The position numbers and the translations under genes are program-made. Source: Nannochloris sp. 'desiccata' (lineage: Eukaryota; Chlorophyta; Trebouxiophyceae; Chlorellales; Chlorellaceae). From it: a stretch of DNA of 64,000 nucleotides. Shown here piece after piece: positions 1 through 11,128 of the stretch. The notes beneath the pieces were generated by a model that had not been told where the DNA came from, ran no database searches, and saw nothing but the letters and a program-made list of their open reading frames with translations. The DNA is taken from positions 1 to 64,000 of the forward strand of contig JAGTXX020000007.1 of assembly GCA_019044685.2 (NCBI GenBank), written 5' to 3'. Each line of letters begins with the position of its first letter. Within the stretch, counting starts at the first letter, position 1.

Positions 1-186
1 CCTAAACCCTAAACCCTAAACCCTAAACCCTAAACCCTAAACCCTAAACCCTAAACCCTAAACCCTAAACCCTAAACCCTAAACCCTAAACCCTAAACCC
101 TAAACCCTAAACCCTAAACCCTAAACCCTAAACCCTAAACCCTAAACCCTAAAAACCTAAATAAGACCCTAAAAACCTAAACCCTG
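1..186. repeat. Telomere, CCCTAAA (TTTAGGG) repeat array
   Basis: About 21 perfect copies of the 7-base unit run from base 1 to 153. Two or three degenerate copies with extra A residues follow to about 186, after which the sequence becomes unique. The C-rich strand reads 5' to 3' into the window, which is what the left end of a chromosome shows. TTTAGGG is the telomere unit of land plants and many green algae. The window therefore starts at, or within, the terminal tract. Confidence 0.98.
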
Positions 187-2281
187 AATATAATCAACAA
201 TGCATACGAAGTTCAGTTAATCTAAAAACAAGGGAGAGAACAGTCACTGCTGCACACCAGGCCACCTGATCACATCAAAACGCAGAACACACACATCAGC
301 CTGCTAGTTGCACATAAGCTGTCTTTCACCGTATCTTACCACATCAAATTAATCACAATACATTAATACCTTTATATTATGCCACACCACCCCTTTCAAA
401 AACATTTTACCGCCATTGCCAGCCATCGCATGAATCATCTGATCGCGTGCCAAAAACTCACTCTACTGCCTTTAGACCTTATCAACTTATATCAAATTAT
501 AGCATATTTTCTCAGGAATCTAACAAATTAAATAGAACTCAAAAAGAAGGTCTGTGGTAATTTTATTTGACTCTTTTCAAGTTTTACCTCTACCACTGCA
601 ATTTCTCACAACTTGGAGCCTGCTTTTTCGCTGTCTTTATCCTATCAAGAGGCTCTTCATTCTATAATTCTCATCATAATCCTATCAATACTATTACCTG
701 CTAGATTACATAATAAACTACCTTGCTATGAAGAGAAAATGCCTTGGAAAAAGATGCTCGAAGGAAGACCGTTCATTGTAAAAATAACCAACTACGACCA
801 AACGGTTTGCTGTGCTGTGTCGCTCACCCTAAATTTCCGTTGCTGATCGCTATCAGCTACCACTATCCACTAGCTCCGCCCTGCCATTAAAATCAACACT
901 CTACTTCTCTCTGAAACAAATTCATCTTTGAAATCATCTCTACAACACCAAATACTCGCCCCAAAACAACCATCGCAAACTGCAGCTGCAAGTCGCCGTC
1001 ATCACCCTACAAGCTCAAGTAACTACCATTTGAGACCTTTCAGTACCATTATTTCAACGCAGAAGCTCTCATCCTACTCCATATAAACCCATACAAGAGC
1101 GAGCAAACGATAATGAACTCTGGAAGACCATCTCAACCTTCTCAAGCACCCTCAAAAAATTGACAGGAAACAATGCAAGTTTTCCATCACAAACAATGCC
1201 ATCAGTTTGTACCCAGCAAGAATTTGGCAGCACGTTTTTTTGCATACCTTTACTCACTATCTTCTTTTCAACTGCATTAATAGCTGCCCAGCCATATAAC
1301 AACCTTAATTTCAGAAATTGGCCGGCAATTCCTCAATCTGATCACTACCGCTCTGCAAACTGCATTAGGGGCTATTTCTCGTAGAGCGACAACACTTTCA
1401 AGTACTCCAGCGTCAACAATGTCTACGCTCATAACCTGGTAAGCAATATCAGCTCTTCAATTGCACTGAACCCGCCAAAATAGCCACCAGCGAGAAAATG
1501 CTCGGCCACAGCGGCGCACACAATCAGCTAAATGGCATTTTTGGAATACTGTAGCTTCCTTCTCCGCTATTTTCTCGCCCACAAATATCCCTCGTATACG
1601 TGCTATCCCAAACGACCATCTGAACCTCGGTAAGAGTTCAATGCTGGAGCCTGCGATCAATTAATTAGATGAAGTAATATTTATTTAATACAGATATCAC
1701 TCTGAAACCCCGCCGATTCTAATATAGATATAATATATACCTAACAATGCAGCGAAGCCATCTGCATACTCTACAGCGCTGTGCAGAAGAAGGTATCAGA
1801 CTGCTGTGATTGCATAATTTAAACATATTGTAGGCTTCAAAACGCAACTAAAACTATTGCGGACCGAGAGAATATCATCTCACGATACTGTTTAATACGC
1901 TAATTTAAATGAATACCCTCCTGCTTTAACAAATTTAGCTTTTGTAGAGCAGCTAAATTTCAAACTGTGCAATGCTGCCTTTTCAAAAGAACATCGCACA
2001 AATGACTAAAAGGAAGCCCTCCCAGCATCTCTACGGTACTATAAGAAACCACAAAGTTAAATAAAGGTGCCCACATGATCTGAATTTCCAAAATTCTGCT
2101 TCACAACGCAGTGAAATTGAGGCTCATTCAGCAACTTGCAACTCAGTGTAGCTATTTCATTGCTGGTGCGAGCATGCTTCATACATCAGAAAGCACTGCA
2201 TCTGTTAGCTGGTCAAGCATTTTTGAATGCCGATATTCCAGGATTGTGGTTGCGCTGTGCAATGTAAACGCCATTGTTGTA
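187..2281. other. Subtelomeric spacer, no convincing gene
   Basis: A-T-rich sequence with only short open frames (under 80 codons) that match nothing I recognise. Around 960-1670 the plus strand has stretches that read like broken coding sequence, with repeated in-frame stops. These could be decayed upstream parts of the retroelement whose 3' end follows, but that is not shown. No tandem repeat beyond the telomere was seen. Confidence 0.6.
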
Positions 2282-3552
2282 GCATAGCGGCTCTCTAGAC
2301 ATGCTGTACCTGATAGAGCACACTCTGGCCGCAAAGCATACAATATCTCCAGAAGAAGACCGGCTGAATTACAGCTTAATGGTCTCGACACTAATTTCAG
2401 ACTTTTTGATGTGACGGTGAAATCTGTACTTGGCTATGGCGCTGAAGTCTGGGCTCCTGAGCTCCTGTGCAATGACCCTTTAAGTAATTATTGGGAACGC
2501 GTTCACTTATTTGCTCTAAAATGGCTTTTGGGAGTGAGAAAAAGCACAGCTGGCTACTGCAGCTGTGTGATTTTACTGGACTGTATGTCGTCAACGGCAA
2601 AAGTAGCAGGGGACATCCCCGCTGCTGCTACTTGCTTGACTAATTCAAAAAGTAAGGAACCCACATCAGTGATTGATCTATTTTTAGCATGTCCAAGGGA
2701 TTTTATTAAAACTGAGTCTCTGAAAGTTGGTGGAAAACTTGCTCAAGGAGCAGATCACTTGGAAGTGACGGTGACGATAAATGAATTCATGTCAATGTCT
2801 GAACTGATGGAAGGAGAATACGAAGCTGATGATGTTGAGCTTAGTATTTCTAATTCTACACCTTCATTCCATATTGGAGATGAGTTTATTATCGACCCAA
2901 AGCTGCTGCCTGCCTTTGAAGGGGAATTACAAGCAGCGGCACCTCTGCAAATTTGCGTTGCAGCGAACGATGCTGCTGAATCTAAAAATGCAAATATGCT
3001 GAACACGGCAGAGGCAGATCTTAGGAAAGTGTTATCTAATGCATGTGTAGCTGCCGGAATGAAAATAAAAGGAGCTACACCCGATAAAGATCGTTGGGCA
3101 AGAAAAATGAATAAATTACCTCCAGCGCTGAAACTTCAGCAAAAGCAAGCAAGATCAACCCATAGGAGAATGCAGCTTAAACAGGATCTCATTGGCTGAT
3201 GGAAGAAACAGGTAGATGGGGTCACATCAAAAAAGAAGGGAGATTTTGCAAAAAGTGCTGAAAAAATGAGAGAGAAAAATGTAAGACGGTAGAACATATG
3301 ATTTTTCACTGCCCTAATTACGATAGTTTTAGAGCAGATTTTTCTTGTTTAGACTTTACAACACATAATTTTTACGAGTTCTTACAGCAGCCAGACACAC
3401 AAGTTGGCAGTTTTGCTAATAAGTGTGAACAGCGGCACCGAGAATTAACCCACCGCCACCACGGCCTCGACGCCGACGTCGGTCTTCATGAATTTATCTT
3501 TTCTATCTGGTCCCATTATCCAATGAAGGCTGATAAAGTACATTATATTTGA
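2282..3552 (+). pseudogene. Decayed 3' end of a LINE-type (non-LTR) retrotransposon ORF2
   Basis: The plus strand keeps the region that follows the reverse transcriptase fingers in LINE elements: RLFDVTVKSVLGYGAEVWAP (2399-2458) and LLGVRKST (about 2525-2548), close to the usual LFDxLVxPVLxYGxEVW and LGVRKST consensus. Further on, in another frame, is the C-terminal zinc knuckle: C-x2-C at 3247-3258 and VEHMIFHCPNY at 3289-3321, followed by a PDTQ...FANKCEQRHRE stretch typical of the end of such proteins. The two parts are separated by a frameshift, a stop at 3197-3199 and another at 3259-3261. No start codon or upstream catalytic motif is visible, so the copy is 5'-truncated and dead. The acidic middle segment (about 2640-3150) is unfamiliar. 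Confidence 0.75.
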
Positions 3553-3970
3553 ATTATTTTGAACATTATCTATGGTCGGAAGCTCCTAGGGGTTCAACTT
3601 ACCGGAACAAGTCCCGCCTCCTTTTAGCTTCGGTTTTTCTTTTTGTTTTTTATGAAGCCACGGGGCTCGTATACCTCCTAGTAGACTTTGAGAGGATGCT
3701 CTACTGAACCCTGAGTGATGACGCGATATTTGGGTGTCAGAGATCACTTTAATGTAACAGTTTCAGTTTCAGCCTACTCATAACTTTAGTGTGGAGCGGT
3801 GAAGGTCTTAATCTTAATTGTTTCAAAAAAAAATTATGTACTTGTGTCAGAAAAGTAAGAAAAATATACAGTATATAATTGTACAGAAATTGAGACACGA
3901 AAACGAAGTACGGATGCATTAAATCTCCATCAAATTAATAGTCCTTTCTAAAATAATAAAAACAATGCCG
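3553..3970 (+). other. Probable 3' untranslated part of the LINE relic, then spacer
   Basis: From 3553 to about 3825 there is no coding frame, and the stretch ends at a run of nine A residues near 3827-3835. That is what a LINE 3'UTR plus remnant poly(A) tail looks like. This places the element's 3' end on the centromere-proximal side. From there to 3970 is the 3' flank of the next gene on the minus strand. Confidence 0.45.
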
Positions 3971-6900
3971 TCACACCTGACGGACATAACGCTGAGCAGC
4001 AGGTGTGATTCTTAGAGAATGAACCCATGAAGCAGATTGACGACTACCTCCTCCTCTCTTTTTCCGCCAAGAGCTATAAATCATCAATGAACCAGCCATA
4101 GTTCCTACTATACCTGGTGCTACTAAGATCCAGCGATTAAATGGCGGCTCACTGAGCGGCCGACTCTCAACTTTCTCAACATCAGCTGCTGCATCAACTC
4201 CTACATCTAAAGTTTTGGTAGTGCGTCCGAAGAACGAATCTGGATCTTCACTAAGTAATTCAATCGGTCTATCAGCAGAAAGCTTCTGCACTTCCAGCGC
4301 TGTTGTAATGTCTTCTTCTGTAGCATTGCCAGGAAGGTCTAAACCCAAAGTAGCAGACACAGTAGCTTGTAGAATGCGTCTAGCAACACGGTGTACACTC
4401 AACACTCTCACATCTTGCATTGAAATATTGAATGCAGCTGCAGTATCTGTTCTCAGTAAATTGCTAACGATTATTTCAGCAGGAGCACTGACACCCGACC
4501 TTAAAACAATATCTTCAGGGGCACTACCAGTTAAATTAACACTGAAATACACCACTACAGCATAACGCACTTGCAGATCCGTGGCAGGTGCTAAAGTGAC
4601 ATTGCACTGCGCCTGCCCATCCTCAAGAGTAGTGAAGCCATCTGGACACATTAAGCAAATAGTCGCCTTTTCAGTAGGAGCATATGTTCCAGAGATACAA
4701 TGCTTGCAATGAGTAGAGCCCCATGGAAGCGAAAATGTGCCAGCACCACACGGTAAACATGCACCAGTTCCTTCTGTTGCTGCAGCTGTGCCAGGTGGAC
4801 ACATCTCACATGTGCTGGCATTGACAGTAGTGCTAGTCCACCCAGCAGGGCAGACATCACAGTTAGCCGACTCGGCAGGAGATGCTGGCCAGTCTTGCCG
4901 TTGTTCTGCTTTATTAAATGAATATTTTACACCGCCACCACCATCACCACCACCATCATCATACTCTCTTGTAATAGTGACGGGGTAGTGAGAAGATGTG
5001 ACATCATCTTCTGCTACTACAACCACCTCTATATCTACAGCAAAACCTGGTTGCATACCCATGATAAATGCTGCAGGCATACTAAATGCACTACTATTAT
5101 TGTTGCTATTAGCAGTAGAGCTAACTTGGTTACTACTGGTACGCCCAAGAACACCATTTGCACCACCACCGCCATTTCGTGTGTCTGCAAGTTGATCTGC
5201 CCACACATCACCGCCTCTAGACAACACTTGTCCATTAACTTCTACTCTAATATCCCTTATCTTTGGGTGCAGAAGAGTAGGTGTCAGACTGACTGTTTCA
5301 GTATTCGCAGGCACAGTCACACTCATTGCTCCACCTGGAACGCAGGGCTTCCAAGCATCTAAAGCAACCATTTCTACTACATCTTTGAAGAGGTCGCTGT
5401 TACCAACCTTGCTCTTCTTCTCAGAAGCAGGAGAAGAAGAAGCAGGAGAAGAAGAGAGTTCATCATCAAGGCTATTCATATAGTCTTTAGCAAAAGCACC
5501 AGCATTGTTCGCTGCTTTAGTTTCCAAGGTGCTATATTCTACATCACCATTGCTATGTTCGGCACCAAGAGCTAAGGACGGTGGTCCACATACGACTACG
5601 ACACCTCCATCAAGTCCTCGTGCTTCTAAAGAGAGAATACGGGCATGACTAGGATCGGCTAAGCGAACAATAGAGAGCTGCACAGCAGAGGTAGTCGTAG
5701 CAGCAGCAACGCCACCAACAGAGCTGGAACTAGATATATTGAAGAGATTAGGTCCAGGTAGCAGCTCAAGTTCCCATGCAGTACCATCAAAAGATGCGCC
5801 ACCATCGACAGCTAAAGGAGGACACACTCCAGCAGAAACTTTAAAAACTAGTACAGCATCGTCCTCCTCTTCGTCACCAAGGTTGTTGCTCGTACTACTC
5901 TCTAGCTGTGCTGGAATCACTCGTACATCAGAATTTGAAATACATAACACTGCTTTCTCTGCCCCTACTCCTACCATGGCACCTATATTACTTCCCAAAG
6001 AAGACAAAGACACTGGATTCTCACCAACAAGCAGAGACAAGCCTCCGCCACCTGGTAAGAGATCAAGAAGTACTGCTGCCTTACTTCCATTTTTATCAGT
6101 GCTAACAGTGAATGAATCCACACCTTTCTTCTTTGAAGGACTAATTATACTATCAGCAGTACCAGCATCGTTACTATTACTACCACTAGCCTTGCCCTTG
6201 ACAGCAGAACCAGGAGGGCAGGTTCCTGGTGCTACGCCAAACACATGCAACGCTACATGTTTACCCTGTTCTGCTGCCCAAGAAGCATAGAATCCTTCTA
6301 ACTGTAACCTTAGTTTATACTGAGCATCTTCGCGGACTTGATTCCAGTCAATAGGCACAGCAATAGTGCTGACTGTATGCCCAGGCTGTGCTGTGGCATT
6401 GCCATCAATGTGTAAGAAGCCAGAAGTGCCAGAAGAACGTAAATATGATGGCTGAGCTGGGCTGGACCGATCTAAAACGGGTTCAAAGCGGTATCTAAGC
6501 GTAGCTGGCCGGGTAATCTGCCCTGATTCCAGCAAAATTTCTATTCTTGGTTGGTCGCCAGGAAAAGCAGCTGCGTTACTACGAAAGGCAAATTGAGGCA
6601 GGCCTGCATCTAGAGAGACCAATGCTGAAGAGCCCACCGTATCAATTGCAGCATTGTTTGTTGCCGTGATACGTACTATAAGACTACGGCGTGCCCCACC
6701 AAGGAGTTGCTGCAGCCCCGACACCTCAACGTTGCGAGGTTCTACTTCCCCAGGTGCCCAGCTTGCTGCAATCTGGGGCGCAAGACGGGTTCCATCATGA
6801 GAAAACACGCCTAAAGACACTTTGACAGCTGACTTTGACGGGCTTGCCAAGTCTACCAAGAGCTGAGCTGTGTCAATGTCGGGCTGGACGACTACATAAT

Positions 6901-7129
6901 TCTGTGTAAGGCGCACCCTTGGCGCTTCAGTTAAGGCTCCATCCTGGGCATTGAGCTGTAATAGGAAGTAGAGGTAAACATATTAGTTACACCTGAGACT
7001 TGAAAAGAGACGAGCCAAAATTTAAATAGGCCAGACAGAGACAATGCCGTGTTCTAAACAAACCTGAACGAAAAATGAGGCAGTGAGGAGCCCCGCAATC
7101 GCTGCGTAAGTATTGTGTAGGCGCCCCAT
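3971..7129 (-). CDS. Large surface protein with ephrin-receptor-like Cys repeats and one C-terminal membrane span
   Basis: Two exons, 7129-7064 and 6955-3971, give about 1016 residues. Exon 1 encodes a hydrophobic leader (MGRLHNTYAAIAGLLTASFF), a likely signal peptide; the intron has a CAG|GTTTG donor and a TTACAG acceptor. The middle is Gly-, Ser- and Ala-rich with beta-sandwich-like segments; a stretch near residue 690 ending YPVTITRE resembles the cadherin-like beta-sandwich domain. Residues about 722-805 hold spaced CPxG/C-x2-C units (CPAGWTS, CPPGTAA, CGAGTFS, CPDGFTT) of the GCC2/GCC3 (ephrin-receptor-like) type. A hydrophobic segment at about 962-985 (WILVAPGIVGTMAGSLMIYSSW) followed by RKKRGGGSR gives a type I membrane topology. 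This is the first intact gene from the telomere. No enzyme domain is visible; a cell-surface or wall role is only a guess. Confidence 0.8.
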
Positions 7130-7754
7130 GGCCGGATATGCCCGCAAACACAACTAGAGCTCTTCTTTTCTTATCCCAAAGTACACAAATGCTAGAGTAT
7201 CAAAGACTCATTTCGTTGGAGACCATTAATAGCAGGCTATGGTCATTTTATGTAGTAGTATGATTCTTTTCGAATGCATTGACCAATTCATTAAACTTTC
7301 TGGACGCGTTCAGCTAGTCTTTTACTGCCCTTTCTTACTTCCCACAGCGTGGCGTGATTCTCAACAAGCACACTTATACCAGTATGCACAGCAGTGAGAT
7401 ATTGTAAAATCGAGTCTATGTATTGATGATCGTAGTGTCACGCAGTTGTGCCCGATACATGAGGCCTGCTTCAATATCTCCTTGTTTATTCCTAGGGTAG
7501 ACATTACTTGACCTTCAGATCACACGTTTTGTTTTTCAACTATTATTTATAGAATGCTTACAAATGGCCTTTGCTGCTCAATCATTGAAAAATAGATCAG
7601 ATTGTCTTTTCATAATATGGTAAGACTTCTTGGAAATTGAGTGCTGTTTATTTAATTTATTATTTGGAAGCGGCGGTGGTGGCGAGTTCGCAGGGCGTTT
7701 TGGCAGCTACTATAATTATAATTCTCTTAATCTACTTTGCCATGCAGGAACCAA
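7130..7754. other. Divergent intergenic region, no gene seen
   Basis: A 625 bp A-T-rich spacer between the surface protein (minus) and the histone deacetylase (plus), presumably holding both promoters. An ATATG|GTAAGA ... CCATGCAG pair (7615-7620, 7741-7748) could be a 5' intron of the deacetylase, but joining it from that ATG puts a stop in frame, so it would be in the untranslated region. Confidence 0.5.
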
Positions 7755-8744
7755 ATGTCTCCATTTAGCTCTACTACATTAGCATCTACGATGAATATGC
7801 TCCTACCAGTAGTACACCACCCACTCTATTCTGCGCCACAGCTCCCGCAAGGCCATCGGTTTCCCATGGGTGTATTTCAAAGAATTTATGATGTTTTAAT
7901 TGAACAAGCTATAATCGTCCCAAAACAAGTGCACATACCACGTTCATTACCGACACATTCAATGTTGAAGTTGGTTCACACCCCTGAATACATCTCATCA
8001 TTTTGTTCTGGTCAATTAAATGCAGCTACAATGCGTCGGATTGGGTTTGGAGAGGTAACACGCAGTAGAACGCTTATTGACCGCACCAAAGCAGAGGTTG
8101 CTGGCACCCTTCTAACTGCAGAACTTGCTTTAGAACATAAAATAGCAGTGAACACTGCTGGTGGCACCCACCATGCATTCGCTGCCTATGGATCAGGCTT
8201 TTGTATTTTGAATGATTTAGCTATTACCGCTGAATCTCTACTCACCAGAGGTGCCTGTCGCCGTATACTAATTTTAGATCTCGATGTACACCAGGGTGAT
8301 GGAACAGCCTCATTATTTCAAAATAGAAGTGATGTATTTACCTTAAGTATACATGCTGCTAATAATTTCCCTGCTCGTAAACAATCAAGCCACTTGGATA
8401 TAGGTTTGCCTGATGGGACTGGAGACGACGACTATTTAAAAACTGTAGCTGAAGCTTTAATTTATGTATTGCAATCCTTCAAACCTGATCTAGTACTGTA
8501 CGATGCAGGCGTAGATATTCATATTGATGATACATTAGGCAGACTTTCAATAACTAATGAAGGCTTAGCAAGACGAGAATTGTTAGTCCTTGATACTTGT
8601 TTAGGTAGTGACGTCCCAGTGGCTGGTGTTGTTGGTGGAGGCTACCATGCAGATTTAAATGTACTTGCAGAGCGACATTGCTGGCTGCATAGAGCAGCAT
8701 CAGAACTCTGGGATGCCTATGAGTTAGGAAACCGTAGTAAATAG
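7755..8744 (+). CDS. Histone deacetylase family protein, class IV (HDAC11-like)
   Basis: A single exon of 329 codons if the first in-frame ATG (7755) is used. The arginase/deacetylase fold motifs are all present: the paired histidines in GGTHHAF, the zinc ligands in LDLDVHQGDG and YDAGVD, and the catalytic Tyr in GGGYH. Length and motif style (VNTAGGTHHA, HQGDGTA, GLPDGTGDDDY) match the class IV and bacterial AcuC-like group rather than class I or II enzymes. These remove acetyl or longer acyl groups from lysine using zinc. No transit peptide is obvious, so cytosol or nucleus is likely. TGTAA lies about 35 bases after the stop. Confidence 0.9.
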   Translation: MSPFSSTTLASTMNMLLPVVHHPLYSAPQLPQGHRFPMGVFQRIYDVLIEQAIIVPKQVHIPRSLPTHSMLKLVHTPEYISSFCSGQLNAATMRRIGFGEVTRSRTLIDRTKAEVAGTLLTAELALEHKIAVNTAGGTHHAFAAYGSGFCILNDLAITAESLLTRGACRRILILDLDVHQGDGTASLFQNRSDVFTLSIHAANNFPARKQSSHLDIGLPDGTGDDDYLKTVAEALIYVLQSFKPDLVLYDAGVDIHIDDTLGRLSITNEGLARRELLVLDTCLGSDVPVAGVVGGGYHADLNVLAERHCWLHRAASELWDAYELGNRSK

Positions 8745-8947
8745 TCTCGCAGTCTATAGCTAGCTACCTTGCATCGTTAATGTGTAAAAATTGATAACAA
8801 AACCGAAATTATTTAACAAGAGAGAATAAAACGGAGATGGGAGCTATAGAGATATAAAAACATGAAAATTGGATGAAGAGTATACCACGCATGGCTAATA
8901 ATATACAGATCAAACTGAATAGAGATTCTATACTAAAAATATGTTCT

Positions 8948-10807
8948 CTAAGAACCTAGCGGCTGTGTGCGTACTTGCTTCCTAGAGCCAGCATTATCAA
9001 TTATCCAGTTCCTCACTTTACGTGCGAATGTACCAGTAGACGGTGTTCCACCTACCCCAAATCGTGTCCTAGAAATAGCATCCACTAAATCCCCAAGAGC
9101 GACTGCATCACTTTCTCTACGTGCTGCTAAAAATGCAGCTTCATTGGTGACATTAGCTAGTTCAGCACCTGAAAATCCACCAGATAACCGAGCTATAAGC
9201 AAAGCAGCTTCAGGAATGGCATCAACACCACCTGCAAGAGGGATACTACGTAAATGCACTGCAGCAATAGCAGCTCTTCCTTCTTCATCAGGCAGTGGAA
9301 CATTCACTCTGCGTGATAACCGACCAGGCCTCAAAAGTGCTGGATCAAGGACATCTGGTCTATTTGTAGCAGCTAATAATAAAACACCAGGACGTCCTTC
9401 AAATCCATCAAGCTCAGTCAGCATTTGATTCAATGTCTGATCACGCTCTTCGTTTAAACCAGCACCTCTTTTGCCACCAACAGCATCCAGCTCATCAATA
9501 AAGATAACACAGGGGGAACGTTTACGAGCTTCCGCAAAGAGTTCACGTACTCTAGCTGCACCACGGCCTACAAACATCTCTACAAATTCAGATGCAGATA
9601 CCGCCATAAAGGGCACTCCTGCTTCTCCAGCTACTGCTTTTGCCAGCAGCGTCTTTCCAGTGCCAGGAGGACCACATAATAGAACACCACTAGGCAATTT
9701 AGCACCTAGTTTAGCAAATCTACGCGAGTCCCTTAAACATGCGACTACTTCACGCAATTCATCCTTTGCTGGACCGACTCCTGCAACGTCAGCAAAGGTA
9801 ATTGGAGGAACAGAGCCATTTTGCGAGTCGGCAGTTTTGGCTTTCTTACTAGTGCCATTACGCCCTTCCAACATTCGACGCATAACAATAAACAATGGGA
9901 TTAAAGGTAACCATAATGCTAATGCAGTACCTACTACTCGTACCATAGCTGCCTTCACACTTGCTCGTACAGTTCCAAATTCGACCCCAGCACCCATCAT
10001 TCGTGGAATGAGTTGCGGGTCTGGGATGTGACGAGTATAAAACTGTCTAGGAAGACGAGAACGACCACGAGTAGTCACGGTAGCGGTCTCGGGGGCAGCA
10101 GGAGAAGCTTGATTAACAGCAAGAGTTTTCTTGTTGTTCTTAGCAGTTGCCGCAGCAGAAGCGACACTTGTTGAAGATGCTTGAGAGCTGTGTGGCTTTA
10201 AATCAAATAAAATTCTGCCAGTGCCTTCTTCAAAACGAGCTGCACGTACATTGCCGCTATCTACAAGCTTTAAGAACTCAGAATACACTACTTCTTGAGG
10301 AACAGAAGAAGGGCCAGTTGCCGAGCGACGAGAGCCCAACGCTCCAAAAACAGAGAGCAAAGAACCTAGAGCGAAGAATAAAGCCAGGCGTAGGATACGG
10401 CGATTTAAGTAAGACAATGGTGACTTCATTACCATAGTAAGAGGTGCAAAGATCCCTGCAATAGAGAATGCTATTCGCTGCAAGAGATTGGGGGGCCTCT
10501 GTTCTTTTTGGCCGTCGACGTCCACAGAAGGAGAACGTTGGTCAGAGGCCTTACGGGCACTGGAAGAGGGCTGATCTAATGAGCGCATTGGGATATCATC
10601 AATGTTGGCCTTGCTGTTCTGGCTTTCCTCGTTGCTGCCTTTCGACGCACTAGCTAGAGTTGGTAATCGCAAGCCATGATTATTTCTGTATTTCAAGGAA
10701 CTACTATACAGAATTGCGCTCTGTGATATTCTTCTAACGTTCAAACGTTGCAATGTGATGGTTTGCTTTGGTGCCAACCGCAGCTGAACACCAGATGCAG
10801 CCAACAT
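8948..10807 (-). CDS. FtsH-like AAA+ ATPase lacking the M41 peptidase domain
   Basis: A single exon of 619 codons. The first about 50 residues are Arg-, Ser- and Leu-rich with few acidic residues, like an organelle transit peptide. A hydrophobic segment (about 135-155), an FtsH-type extracellular domain ([20 protein letters not shown]) and a second span (about 285-305) follow. The AAA+ module has DVAGVGPAK, Walker A GPPGTGKT (about 377), the FVG pore motif (EMFVGRGA), Walker [10 protein letters not shown] (about 435) and the second region of homology [17 protein letters not shown] (about 481). The lid ends near residue 590 and the protein stops about 25 residues later. True FtsH continues for about 200 residues with the zinc motif HExxH; none occurs here or in the 200 bp downstream. 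It resembles plastid FtsHi proteins in being non-proteolytic, but goes further by losing the whole domain. Likely a membrane-anchored unfoldase in plastid or mitochondrion. Confidence 0.88.
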   Translation of the reverse strand: MLAASGVQLRLAPKQTITLQRLNVRRISQSAILYSSSLKYRNNHGLRLPTLASASKGSNEESQNSKANIDDIPMRSLDQPSSSARKASDQRSPSVDVDGQKEQRPPNLLQRIAFSIAGIFAPLTMVMKSPLSYLNRRILRLALFFALGSLLSVFGALGSRRSATGPSSVPQEVVYSEFLKLVDSGNVRAARFEEGTGRILFDLKPHSSQASSTSVASAAATAKNNKKTLAVNQASPAAPETATVTTRGRSRLPRQFYTRHIPDPQLIPRMMGAGVEFGTVRASVKAAMVRVVGTALALWLPLIPLFIVMRRMLEGRNGTSKKAKTADSQNGSVPPITFADVAGVGPAKDELREVVACLRDSRRFAKLGAKLPSGVLLCGPPGTGKTLLAKAVAGEAGVPFMAVSASEFVEMFVGRGAARVRELFAEARKRSPCVIFIDELDAVGGKRGAGLNEERDQTLNQMLTELDGFEGRPGVLLLAATNRPDVLDPALLRPGRLSRRVNVPLPDEEGRAAIAAVHLRSIPLAGGVDAIPEAALLIARLSGGFSGAELANVTNEAAFLAARRESDAVALGDLVDAISRTRFGVGGTPSTGTFARKVRNWIIDNAGSRKQVRTQPLGS

Positions 10808-11128
10808 GTGCTTATACTCTTAGAGGTAGTTATTGCAAACACACCTGCAATGTTTCGCAGGATTGTGAAGTAGTATATCAATGAAATATGCTTTGAAGTG
10901 AAGAAATTGGTTTCTTAATGGGGCGGAAGGAGCTGATGAATGAAGTCGTGGACTTTTCTCCTTGCCAGCCTGATGAGGCCTATTTCAACTTTATAAACGG
11001 TTACAAAAGCTTTCTGGGTGGCTAAGTTTAAATTTACAGCTTCGTGTGACTTTGAACAAAAAAACTAATTACGCTTGACAGGTGATCGTTGTCGCTTGAG
11101 TTCAAATTTAACTAAAATTAAAGCGATA
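10808..11128. other. Divergent promoter region of the FtsH-like gene and NASP
   Basis: A 321 bp spacer between two head-to-head genes; no additional coding sequence or repeat was seen. Confidence 0.5.

Noticed and set aside
613..846. 77-codon plus-strand frame near the telomere
   Set aside because: A-T-rich, no family features, surrounded by noncoding sequence; likely chance.
3298..3552. 84-codon frame as a separate gene
   Set aside because: It is the C-terminal zinc-knuckle part of the LINE relic in a shifted frame, not an independent gene.
4215..4565. 116-codon plus-strand frame opposite the surface protein
   Set aside because: Shadow of the minus-strand gene, which has a signal peptide, domains and a membrane span.
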